64,000 bases of DNA from Alteromonadaceae bacterium Bs31 (GTDB lineage: Bacteria; Pseudomonadota; Gammaproteobacteria; Pseudomonadales; Cellvibrionaceae). Both the position numbers and the translations under genes were made by a program. The DNA lies in assembly GCA_900177435.1 (NCBI GenBank), contig FXAI01000007.1:188501-252500 (forward strand). The letters are read 5' to 3'. The stretch's first letter is position 1. Each line of letters opens with the position of its first letter. Positions 17,567 to 25,198 of this stretch are shown piece by piece. The notes beneath the pieces are model-generated. The model saw only the letters and a list, made by a program, of their open reading frames with translations. It searched no databases and had not been told where the DNA came from.

Positions 17567-17643
17567 TAAAAAAACGCCCGGCTTCCCATTTTCCCAACAA
17601 GGTAGTCGGGAAACTGCAAATGGAACGTACCGGGCGTTTTAGC
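17567..17643 (-). terminator. Structured terminator of kdgK
   Basis: AACGCCCGG (17573-17581) pairs with CCGGGCGTT (17631-17639). The intervening 49 bases contain inner complementary pieces (TTCCCAAC with GTCGGGAA, and CCATTT with AAATGG). Seven T residues follow on the minus strand. It is an unusually long hairpin for a terminator. Confidence 0.75.
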
Positions 17644-17653
17644 TGATGAGGGC

Positions 17654-18751
17654 TTAGCGATCTACGCGAGCACCGCCACCACCAACAATTTTTTCAACTT
17701 CTTTCAGGCTTGCGGTGGTGGTATCACCGGCAGTGGTCATCGCCAGAGCACCGTGAGCAGCACCGTAGTTAACCGCTTTTTCACCGTCAGCAAATTCCAT
17801 CCAACCGTAGATCAGGCCAGAAGCGAAGCTGTCGCCGCCGCCAACACGGTCCATGATTTCCAGTGCTGGGCGATGAGTAGCTTCAAAGAACTCGCCACCG
17901 GCCCAAGAGATAGCACCCCAGTCATTCTTAGTCGCGGTGATAACGCCACGCAGAGTGGTTGCAGTAACTTTGAAGTTGGGGAATTCGGAAGTGGCTTTGT
18001 CGATCATCGCCTTGAACTTGTCAATTTCCAAATTGGTCAGGTTGTCATCAACACCTTCAACGTGGAAGCCCAAACATGCAGTGAAGTCTTCTTCGTTACC
18101 GATCATTACGTCTACGTACTGAGCCAAACGACGGTTAACTTCCTGTGCTTTCTTCTCGCCTCCGATAGATTTCCACAGGGAAGGACGGTAGTTCAGGTCG
18201 TAAGAAATAATGGTGCCGTGCTTTTTGGCCGCGATCATAGCTTCTTCAACAACATCAGCAGTGGTAGCAGACAGGGCCGCGAAGATACCGCCGGTGTGGA
18301 ACCAACGAACGCCTTTATTACCGAACAGGTCTTCCCAGTCGATATCACCTTTTTTCAGTTGAGAAACAGCGGTGTGACCACGGTCAGAACAACCTACCGC
18401 ACCGCGGATACCAAAACCACGCTCGGTAAAGTTCATACCGTTACGGCAAGCTTGACCCAGTCCATCGTACTCGGCCCACTTGATCATTGGCTCAAGGCCA
18501 CCTTGCAGGATAAGGTCTTCTACCAGGCGACCAACCGGGTTATCAGCAAGAGCGGTAACAATTGCAGTGCGCTTGCCAAAGCAACGACGCAGGCCACGGG
18601 CAACGTTGTATTCACCGCCGCCTTCCCACGCACGGAATTGTCGAGTGGTGTGAATACGGCCTTCACCTGGGTCTAAACGAAGCATTACTTCACCCAGTGA
18701 AACAAGATCGTACTGGCAGCTTTCTGCCGATTTAATATCTAAAACAGACAT
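17654..18751 (-). CDS. kdgK: PfkB-family sugar kinase, probable 2-dehydro-3-deoxygluconokinase, copy 1
   Basis: A 365-residue ribokinase/PfkB-family kinase that should phosphorylate KDG to KDPG with ATP. Visible: N-terminal LGEVMLRLDPGEGR (substrate region), WEGGGEYNVARGLRR (PfkB signature 1 region), and the C-terminal GGGDSFASGLIYGWM, which holds the anion hole and catalytic Asp. It is the last gene of an operon with the GntR regulator and KDPG aldolase, 38 bases after the aldolase stop. It is longer than and not close to the second kinase at 20441, so the two are not recent duplicates. Specificity is inferred from the neighbouring aldolase. Confidence 0.85.
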   Translation of the reverse strand: MSVLDIKSAESCQYDLVSLGEVMLRLDPGEGRIHTTRQFRAWEGGGEYNVARGLRRCFGKRTAIVTALADNPVGRLVEDLILQGGLEPMIKWAEYDGLGQACRNGMNFTERGFGIRGAVGCSDRGHTAVSQLKKGDIDWEDLFGNKGVRWFHTGGIFAALSATTADVVEEAMIAAKKHGTIISYDLNYRPSLWKSIGGEKKAQEVNRRLAQYVDVMIGNEEDFTACLGFHVEGVDDNLTNLEIDKFKAMIDKATSEFPNFKVTATTLRGVITATKNDWGAISWAGGEFFEATHRPALEIMDRVGGGDSFASGLIYGWMEFADGEKAVNYGAAHGALAMTTAGDTTTASLKEVEKIVGGGGARVDR

Positions 18752-18789
18752 AATTTTTTCCTTGATGGTTTATTCGAATTAAAAATAAA

Positions 18790-19416
18790 TTACAGGCTAT
18801 TGGCGAGTTCAACGGCTTCTTTAGTGAGCGCGGTGATCTCGTCGAATTTCTTGTCAGCGATAAGGTCAGATTTCACCATCCAACTGCCGCCACAGGCGAG
18901 AACCTTAGGAAAAGCCAGATAATCGAGAAGATTTTTAGCGCTGATGCCACCGGTAGGCATAAACTTCATGGTGTGATATGGACCGGCAAGCGCTTTGATG
19001 GTGCTAAGGCCGCCGTAGGCTTCTGCCGGGAAGAACTTCACAACTTCCAGGCCATAGTTTAAAGCGATCTCTATGTCAGAAGGCGTTGCGATACCCGGGG
19101 TAATCAGAATGTCGTTCTTTACACAGTAATCAACCACTTTTTCGTTAATACCAGGAGAAACCAGCGAGCTACAGCCAGCATCAACAGCGGCTTTAACCTG
19201 ATCAATACTGCAAACAGTACCGGCAATTACTTGGATATTGCCTAACTTGGCCATGGCTTTCATTGAATCCAGGCCTGCAGCGGTGCGGAAAGTAACCTCA
19301 GCACACGGCAGCCCACCTGCGATCAGGGCTTCCGCCAGAGGAACCGCATCCGCAGCATCGTTAATGGCCACGACGGGGATAACTTTAAGTTGTCCGATTT
19401 TTTCTAGTTCAGCATG
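18790..19416 (-). CDS. eda: KDPG aldolase (2-dehydro-3-deoxyphosphogluconate aldolase)
   Basis: A class I aldolase splitting KDPG into pyruvate and glyceraldehyde-3-phosphate; 208 residues with the start chosen here. The Schiff-base Lys is in VVKFFPAEAYGG and the active-site Glu in CAEVTFRTAAG. The frame is open to 19449, but AGGAGA lies 7 bases before the ATG at 19416 and inside the longer frame, so 19416 is the better start. It sits between the FadR-type regulator and the KDG kinase, all on the minus strand with short gaps, forming a regulator-aldolase-kinase operon that finishes pectin and hexuronate degradation. Confidence 0.93.
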   Translation of the reverse strand, partial: HAELEKIGQLKVIPVVAINDAADAVPLAEALIAGGLPCAEVTFRTAAGLDSMKAMAKLGNIQVIAGTVCSIDQVKAAVDAGCSSLVSPGINEKVVDYCVKNDILITPGIATPSDIEIALNYGLEVVKFFPAEAYGGLSTIKALAGPYHTMKFMPTGGISAKNLLDYLAFPKVLACGGSWMVKSDLIADKKFDEITALTKEAVELANSL

Positions 19417-19509
19417 CATATAATTTTCTCCTGTTAAATCTGTTAACAAATAGTTTTAGTCGTAGAAATTTCTTTCACTTAAATTGATTCTTGATTAGCA
19501 GAGCATTTT

Positions 19510-20199
19510 TTATTCTAAAGTCATGGCAATTTCATCGAAGTGCGCGTGCATGGCCTCTGAGGCACTCGCTACATCTCGCTGAATAAGTGCTTCTACCAGG
19601 CTTTCGTGACAGTTCTGTACTCCCGCCATCTGTTCGCGCGTCAGGCGCTTGGTCAAACCTTTTCGGACAGATTCTCGGATGGTGTCACGCAGGGATTCCA
19701 GCATGTGAACCATCATGGTGTTATGAGTGGCGTAGGCAATCAGGAGGTGAAACTTTACATCCAGCTCTGCAAAGGCTTCGGCATCGTCCAGGTTGTCATG
19801 CATTTGCATCACAATGGGCCGCAGATCTTGCAACTCTTCATCGCTGGCTCGTTGTATCGCCAAGCTAACGCACTGTAATTCAAGCGCAACGCGTATTTCC
19901 GCAAATTCCCAGGCAGCACTGTTATCAACCTGTATCACACGCTGAAAATAGTTGATGAGTGGTTCGTTGGTAAGCGGTCGAATTTTCGCTCGCTTTCCAT
20001 TGGCAACTTCAATAATGCCTTTTGCTTCTAAACCCTTTAGCGATTCTCGAATGACCGCCCTGCTGGCACCGAATTTTTCCGATAATTCGGCAATAGAAGG
20101 CAAGCTATCGCCCTCACCCAGGCCATTCTCGTCTATATATTTAATGAGCTGTTCGGCTGCCTGGTGGACGAGCGTAAAAGATTTAAGTGGCGTTAGCAT
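19510..20199 (-). CDS. GntR-family (FadR subfamily) transcriptional regulator of the hexuronate/pectin locus
   Basis: A 229-residue regulator. Residues about 10-80 form the winged helix-turn-helix (GDSLPSIAELSEKFGASRAV, IRESLKGLEAKGII). The rest is an all-helical FCD ligand domain with the expected Asp/His metal-ligand pattern (LDVKFHLLIAYATHN, NCHESLVEAL). FadR-type regulators such as UxuR, ExuR and PdhR bind TTGGT-N-ACCAA palindromes, and palindromes of that form occur before lyase and transporter genes here. It is the first gene of the aldolase-kinase operon and is probably autoregulated (17-bp palindrome at 20258-20274). The likely ligand is a hexuronate, fructuronate or KDG, by inference. 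Confidence 0.88.
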   Translation of the reverse strand: MLTPLKSFTLVHQAAEQLIKYIDENGLGEGDSLPSIAELSEKFGASRAVIRESLKGLEAKGIIEVANGKRAKIRPLTNEPLINYFQRVIQVDNSAAWEFAEIRVALELQCVSLAIQRASDEELQDLRPIVMQMHDNLDDAEAFAELDVKFHLLIAYATHNTMMVHMLESLRDTIRESVRKGLTKRLTREQMAGVQNCHESLVEALIQRDVASASEAMHAHFDEIAMTLE

Positions 20200-20257
20200 A
20201 ATTTAGTCCCGAATGGATTTGCCATAAAGGATACTTGCGTTATTATAGTGGGCTATC

Positions 20258-20274
20258 AACCTATCCGATAGGTT
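20258..20274. promoter_or_regulatory. 17-bp perfect palindrome in the regulator/kinase divergent region
   Basis: AACCTATCCGATAGGTT, 8-base arms around one C, about 60 bases before the regulator start and 170 before the divergent kinase. A further AAACCTACC lies at about 20285-20293. The arms differ from ATTGGT/ACCAAT, so either the regulator tolerates another site or a second regulator acts here. Confidence 0.5.
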
Positions 20275-20440
20275 GGTTAATATAAAACCTACCCAAGCGA
20301 CTGTCAAGTAGCATATGTAGCATGTGATGCTCATTGGCGCATAAGGCCTCTGAGTCGGCAAGATTATATCGAACAAGCCCCAATTCAATGAGTTTGCCTC
20401 CTCATATTAGGAAGGCGCAACCCAAAACAATGGTGAAAAT

Positions 20441-21394
20441 ATGGCGAGAATTGCAGCAATAGGAGAGGTTATGGTGGAGCTGGCGCCCCACCCGACCACC
20501 GAAGAGTCTGATAAAGAAATAATGGCCCTCGGCTTTGCCGGAGATACATTTAACACCGCTGTTTACATGGCTAGAACCGGTGTTCAAACAGACTACGTTA
20601 CCTTGCTGGGTGACGACCCCTATAGCGAAAAGATTTTTGATCTGGCCAACAAGGAACACATCGGTACTGACATGATGGAGAGAATGCCCGGTCGTCAGCC
20701 AGGCATGTACCTGATCCGCAATGCACCCGATGGCGAACGAGAGTTTTACTATTGGCGCAAAGAGGCGCGCGCCAGGGAGCTATTCGCCGATAAAGCGCAT
20801 ACAGAGAAACTGACGCAACAATTGAACAAATGCGATTACGTGTACCTGAGCGGCATTACCCTGGCAATAATCAGCGACCATTCACGTTTCGTACTGCTGC
20901 GCTTTTTGAAGGAATACCGCAAGCAGGGCGGCAAAGTTTGCTTTGATATTAATTATCGTCCGCGCCTTTGGGATTTCGACCAGGATAAAGCCCAGTATGT
21001 TATGGCCGAGGTTATGGAAAATACGGATATGGCCTTACTAACGCTGGACGATGAAGAAATGCTGTGGGGCGACGGTTCAATCGCCGCCACTATCGAGCGC
21101 TATGAGCACTGTCATATTAAAGAGCTGGTGCTAAAGCGCGGCGCAGATGAAGTAGTTATCTACACTGACGGTGTAAAGATGAGCGTGCCGGTCGCCAAGG
21201 TGGATGGTGTTGTGGACACAACAGGCGCGGGCGACTCCTTCAACGCTGGCTACATGTCTGCCCGTGTCCAGGGGTGTTCACACGAGCAAGCCGCATTACA
21301 CGGGATTCATGTAGCGTCAATCATCATTCGCAATCGCGGTGCGATCGTTAAAAACCGCAATTTCAACGAGCTATATCGCGGCCTCAAAGCCTAA
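20441..21394 (+). CDS. kdgK: 2-dehydro-3-deoxygluconokinase (KdgK), copy 2
   Basis: A 317-residue PfkB-family kinase close in length to E. coli KdgK. Visible: IGEVMVELAPHP at the start, GFAGDTFNTAVYMAR (signature 1), INYRPRLW in the middle and DTTGAGDSFNAGYMSARV (signature 2 with catalytic Asp). It is divergent from the FadR-type regulator, across a region with a 17-bp palindrome, and convergent with the 21398-22735 lyase, whose stop is 3 bases away. It should make KDPG for the aldolase. Together with the kinase at 17654 this gives the locus two apparent KDG kinases; this one looks like the classical enzyme. Confidence 0.9.
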   Translation: MARIAAIGEVMVELAPHPTTEESDKEIMALGFAGDTFNTAVYMARTGVQTDYVTLLGDDPYSEKIFDLANKEHIGTDMMERMPGRQPGMYLIRNAPDGEREFYYWRKEARARELFADKAHTEKLTQQLNKCDYVYLSGITLAIISDHSRFVLLRFLKEYRKQGGKVCFDINYRPRLWDFDQDKAQYVMAEVMENTDMALLTLDDEEMLWGDGSIAATIERYEHCHIKELVLKRGADEVVIYTDGVKMSVPVAKVDGVVDTTGAGDSFNAGYMSARVQGCSHEQAALHGIHVASIIIRNRGAIVKNRNFNELYRGLKA

Positions 21395-21397
21395 ACT

Positions 21398-22735
21398 TTA
21401 GCGCCTAAAACTCTCCAGCCACGCATCAATATTCTCGTCGGGAACATTCAGTTCTCGACGGGTCTGAGGATATTTCGGGTAACCGCCAACCTCTTCTTGG
21501 CTGTCTATCATGCGACTGGTGCGCTCGGTATAGCTTTTTAATATGCGTAAGTCTATTGCATCTCGGTCCCAGGGCCGTGCACCCACATTTTTCAGTAACC
21601 ACGCTTCAAGCTTTTTACTCTTCATGGGTGAGAGGTTTTTCGCCCACAGTGGCGGCTGAGAGAGAGGAGATATAGCACTGGTGGATTGGGGCATAGGGTC
21701 ACCCACCAGATTTATGGTCTGGTTATCACACATAAACACGTTCCCCTTGCCCGAAACTACAGCCAAATCTGAATAGGTATCGCGGCCATAGCGCAAGATA
21801 TTACTCACAGCGGCAATACTGGCGTTTCCGGGCTTAAAGGCTGTGTCGACCCACTCATCAGGAATGTAATCCAAATGAATTGCCCTGTTTGCCGCGTTGT
21901 AGATGAGATTGTTAACAACCACTCCAGTGGCATGAGACTTAAAGTAAGGGTTACGTCTGTCGTTACTGATAAACAAATTGCCAATCACTGCAACCTGGGT
22001 CACGTAATCGTGCACCAGCAAGCCCTTAGAGTGCCGGCCTTTTTTGTGTGTAGCATAATCCAGCGCTTCAGCAATAATGGAGTTTGAAAAGGTGACATTG
22101 GAAGCAGATTTCCCCGGCCCTTTCTGGCGCGGACCGGAGGCAGACAGGTTCTCATCTATGGCCCAGCTTACAGATACGTGGTCAATATGCACCCGCGTCG
22201 CGCTTTCACCACTCACGGCAATGCCGTCGGTCTCCCAGCCCGACCGCTTTGGCTCATTGTTGTCACCTGGCCGAATACGCACATGCGAAATTTTCACATC
22301 GTGAGCCCGCACAGAGAGCCCCCCACGTATTAGCGTTACACCCGGTGATGGTGCTGTCTCCCCTGCGACGGTCAAATATGGCTCTGTTATCCAAACGGTT
22401 TCGCCACCGAGGTCTATCACCCCACCCACTTCAAAAACAACCAGGCGGGCACCTTTGTGTTGCAGAGCCCATTTGAGCGAACCCTCACCTGAGGCCTTGA
22501 GGTTAGTAACTTTTAAAAGCTTGCCGTCACTGCCTCCTCGGGTTTGCATTCCAAAGCTTTCTACGCCATGCAAAGACAAAGCCTGAGAAAACAGTATTGA
22601 TTTTGGGCAGGAAACTTGAGCCCCGACATTCATAGCCAGAGCAAGTGAGCCAATAAGCACTATTTTTGTAAGCAAGCGATAGCTATTCAAAAGCGACCTC
22701 ACAGATAGCAGCGGGCTACACCATGGGTGTGCCAC
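21398..22735 (-). CDS. Secreted pectate lyase-like protein (divergent PL1 type)
   Basis: A 445-residue frame with a signal peptide (LLTKIVLIGSLALAMNVGA, then QVSC) and a single parallel beta-helix. The PL1-like core reads LVVFEVGGVIDL, VRIRPGD, HIDHVSVSWAIDENLS and RRNPYFKSHATGVVVNNLIY. The first catalytic-site Arg is kept, while the second position of RxPxxR is Lys, as in distant PL1-like lyases. Start: the ATG at 22735 overlaps the preceding gene by 20 bases and lacks a Shine-Dalgarno; a TTG at 22690 has GAGG 7 bases upstream and gives a compact signal peptide, so 22690 may be the true start. It likely cleaves pectate or an oligomer in the periplasm. Confidence 0.82.
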   Translation of the reverse strand: MAHPWCSPLLSVRSLLNSYRLLTKIVLIGSLALAMNVGAQVSCPKSILFSQALSLHGVESFGMQTRGGSDGKLLKVTNLKASGEGSLKWALQHKGARLVVFEVGGVIDLGGETVWITEPYLTVAGETAPSPGVTLIRGGLSVRAHDVKISHVRIRPGDNNEPKRSGWETDGIAVSGESATRVHIDHVSVSWAIDENLSASGPRQKGPGKSASNVTFSNSIIAEALDYATHKKGRHSKGLLVHDYVTQVAVIGNLFISNDRRNPYFKSHATGVVVNNLIYNAANRAIHLDYIPDEWVDTAFKPGNASIAAVSNILRYGRDTYSDLAVVSGKGNVFMCDNQTINLVGDPMPQSTSAISPLSQPPLWAKNLSPMKSKKLEAWLLKNVGARPWDRDAIDLRILKSYTERTSRMIDSQEEVGGYPKYPQTRRELNVPDENIDAWLESFRR

Positions 22736-23099
22736 GTTTGCACAATTGAATTGAAAAACCCCAAGGGTCTTTTAGCATTTTAAGGTGAGTACCGTCGTCA
22801 AACTGTAAATCATCTACCTCAACACATCCGGCAGCAATCAGACGCTCGGCATCCGCAACTGGGTCTGGGCTGACGAAGGCCAAATGCAGCTGCAGTGGGT
22901 TCATATTGGCATAGTCGGGTACTTCCTCCGGTGGATTGCAATAGATCTCAATCATCACCTGGCCTGTCTCATCCGCCAAAAAATGCGTGTGAGGCGCTTT
23001 ATCGAATTTATGCTTCACAACAAAACCCAGGTTTTCACAATACCAGGCAGCAATTTCAACAGGCTTGGAAACATTATAGGCAAAGTGTTCGATCTTCAT
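22716..23099 (-). CDS. VOC (glyoxalase/bleomycin-resistance superfamily) protein
   Basis: A 127-residue single-domain protein with two beta-alpha-beta-beta-beta modules. Seen: MKIEHFAYNV at the start, the AAWYCENLGF motif, MIEIYCNPPEE with a Glu metal-ligand position, LQLHLAFV and DPWGFSIQLC at the end. AGAGG lies close before the ATG. It is cotranscribed with the following lyase (overlapping frames, or a 25-base gap if the TTG start is used). VOC proteins of this kind are often lyases or isomerases of small metabolites. A role in uronate or methylglyoxal handling is possible but not shown. Confidence 0.8.
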   Translation of the reverse strand: MKIEHFAYNVSKPVEIAAWYCENLGFVVKHKFDKAPHTHFLADETGQVMIEIYCNPPEEVPDYANMNPLQLHLAFVSPDPVADAERLIAAGCVEVDDLQFDDGTHLKMLKDPWGFSIQLCKRGTPMV

Positions 23100-23605
23100 G
23101 GTTTAACCTCTATTCTTTAATCGATGGAAAACGCGCCGATTATATAACGCATTTATGGTGTATCAGGTAATTCAACCTTACCAAAACTCACAAGTACGCA
23201 GGCAAACACCCCTGCAAACACATAGGATGTGGATACTCAGTTGACTTGTATCAACAGCTGCCACGAAACCGCCAGCTCACTGCCGGAAAGCTGCCACATG
23301 TAGTATTCTGGCTGGGCTTTGTGCTATTCAGGCAGATATGGCAGCTACAGAACCTGCATCAAATTTGACCAATTGAAGCACTTGCTTGCTATTGAAAATC
23401 ACCCACCAACATGTAATTATGCGTCGGCAATTGGTATTACCAATAAATTTTTTGGGTTTGCCAATTCCGATCCAGCCTTTGTTGTAAAGTTGGCTATTGC
23501 TGCTTTTCACTGGGGGAACAGCTGAACTTGTGGTTGTTTTACACAGCTTCAGCCTTTGAACAATAAACATCCAATAATCAACTTATAACTCAACAGACTA
23601 TTCCA
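23100..23605. other. 506-base control region before the first transporter
   Basis: It lies between the divergent VOC/lyase genes and the transporter at 23606. It contains the only perfect ATTGGTNNNACCAAT palindrome of the window (23430-23444). No gene is supported; the short frames at 23319-23525 and 23328-23570 have no ribosome-binding site. Confidence 0.6.
23430..23444. promoter_or_regulatory. FadR/UxuR-type operator (perfect palindrome)
   Basis: ATTGGTATTACCAAT is a perfect 15-bp palindrome centred on T23437, about 160 bases upstream of the transporter start. It closely resembles the UxuR/ExuR consensus ATTGGTATACCAAT with one extra central base, and it is the best match of the set. Confidence 0.7.
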
Positions 23606-24913
23606 ATGACTACAGAAAAAGCAAAAATCGGAAACTACCGATTCAGAATCTTGGCTATGTTGATGTTTGCTACAACAATCAACTATTTTGACCGAAGCAT
23701 CATTGGCGTAATGGCGCCGACTTTGGAAAAGATGTTCGATTGGAGTAACAACGATTACGCCAATATCATGATCTCCTTTAAGGTTGCCTACGCTCTCGGC
23801 ATGCTCTCCATGGGTAGTATTATCGACCGCCTCGGCACCAAAAAAGGTTACACCCTGTCCATTGCCATTTGGAGTGTCTTCGGTATGCTCCATGCGGCTG
23901 TAAGCCCCAGTTTCAGTGTGATCGGCTTTGCTGCTGCACGTTTCGGTTTAGGTTTTGGTGAAGCTGGTAACTTCCCTGCTGCCGTTAAAACTGTTGGCGA
24001 GTGGTTCCCCAAGAAAGACAGAGCCTTTGCAACCGGTATTTTTAACGCTGCAACCAGTATCGGCGCCATCGCTGCTCCGTTTGTGGTGGGCGCTATCGTG
24101 CACGTTGACGGCAAAAACTGGCAGATCCCCTTTCTTATCACTGGTGCACTGAGTAGCCTATGGGTTGTTATGTGGCTGCGTATTTACCAGAAGCCCGCAG
24201 TTCACCCGAAAGTTTCCAAGGAAGAGCTGGATTACATCCTGAGCGACTCGGAAGTTAAAGAAGAGTCAGAAGAAAAGCTCCCGTGGGCACGTGTTGCAAA
24301 AACTCGCGAAGCTTGGGCCTTTGCTGTTGCCAAGATCACCGACGCTGTTTGGTGGTTCTATTTATTCTGGGGCGCTAAATTCCTGGCTGATACTTTCGGC
24401 GTTAACATCAAAAACATTGCTGTTCCTTTCTTTGTTATTTACGCACTGGCAGACGCTGGCAGTATTTTCGGCGGCTACCTCTCTGGCTACTTCATGAAAA
24501 AAGGCTGGAGTGTAAACAAAGCCCGCAAGATGACCTTGCTATTCTGCGCGCTGATCATATTACCCGTGTGCTACGTAGCCATTACCGACAACAAGTGGGT
24601 TGCTATCTTACTGATCGGTTTGGGTGCCGCAGGTCACCAAGCATGGTCCGCAAATATCTTCACACTGGTATCTGACGTTATGCCCAAAAAGGCCACAGCT
24701 TCTGTTGTAGGTATTGGCGGGATGATTGGTGCTGTTGCCGGTATGATTGCGGATAAATTACTGGGCTCCGTACTCGACCAGGCTGGTAACTCCGGTTACT
24801 TCTACGCCTTCCTGGTGGCAGGCTCCTGCTACTTGGTTATTCTTGGTATCGTGCATATGATGATGCCAAAAATGACGCCTCTAAACGACAACCTGGAATA
24901 TGTAAAAGACTAG
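23606..24913 (+). CDS. MFS hexuronate-type transporter (ACS family, ExuT-like), copy 1
   Basis: A 435-residue inner-membrane symporter with about 12 membrane segments. The anion:cation symporter family pattern is clear: TINYFDRSIIGVMAP in helix 1, GSIIDRLGTKKGY in the loop between helices 2 and 3, and GFGEAGNFPAAVKTVGEWFP in helix 4. These segments match ExuT-type hexuronate transporters. A perfect operator lies upstream and a terminator follows. It should bring galacturonate, unsaturated galacturonate or KDG into the cytoplasm with protons. The Shine-Dalgarno before the ATG is weak. The exact substrate is unknown. Confidence 0.88.
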   Translation: MTTEKAKIGNYRFRILAMLMFATTINYFDRSIIGVMAPTLEKMFDWSNNDYANIMISFKVAYALGMLSMGSIIDRLGTKKGYTLSIAIWSVFGMLHAAVSPSFSVIGFAAARFGLGFGEAGNFPAAVKTVGEWFPKKDRAFATGIFNAATSIGAIAAPFVVGAIVHVDGKNWQIPFLITGALSSLWVVMWLRIYQKPAVHPKVSKEELDYILSDSEVKEESEEKLPWARVAKTREAWAFAVAKITDAVWWFYLFWGAKFLADTFGVNIKNIAVPFFVIYALADAGSIFGGYLSGYFMKKGWSVNKARKMTLLFCALIILPVCYVAITDNKWVAILLIGLGAAGHQAWSANIFTLVSDVMPKKATASVVGIGGMIGAVAGMIADKLLGSVLDQAGNSGYFYAFLVAGSCYLVILGIVHMMMPKMTPLNDNLEYVKD

Positions 24914-24956
24914 TTCCCGGCTCCTTAGCATGCTCCTCAAGCGAGCATGCTCTCGA

Positions 24957-24996
24957 AAAGCACCGACCTTCATCATCGAGATCGGTGCTTTTTTAT
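24957..24996 (+). terminator. Terminator of the first transporter gene
   Basis: AAGCACCGA (24958-24966) pairs with TCGGTGCTT (24981-24989) and is followed by TTTTTATTTTT. Confidence 0.85.
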
Positions 24997-25198
24997 TTTT
25001 CATACCGTCATAATTCCCCCTGCTCCTCCCCTAACCCCACATAACTGACGTTAATCTTCGCCTCTAAGCCACCTTGATTAAGCTCAAACCACGTCTTGAT
25101 AAAAACAGGCAGGCTGCTAGCGAGTAGAGTATGCGCATCACGCCGCGCAGAAAACTGTCCATCACCTTTTTACTTACCATTTCAGGAGCTTAGACAAT

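Larger units (their letters stand above)
17272..17653. other. Intergenic region with two terminators, a repeat relic and a uxaC remnant
   Basis: 382 bases between the convergent uxaC and kdgK genes. From left to right: uxaC terminator, a segment resembling the 48-bp repeat unit, a remnant of a second uxaC 3' end, and the kdgK terminator. Each is listed separately. Confidence 0.7.

Noticed and set aside
17753..18676. Long plus-strand frame of 307 residues opposite kdgK
   Set aside because: Antisense to a kinase with clear PfkB motifs; the frame has no recognisable domain.
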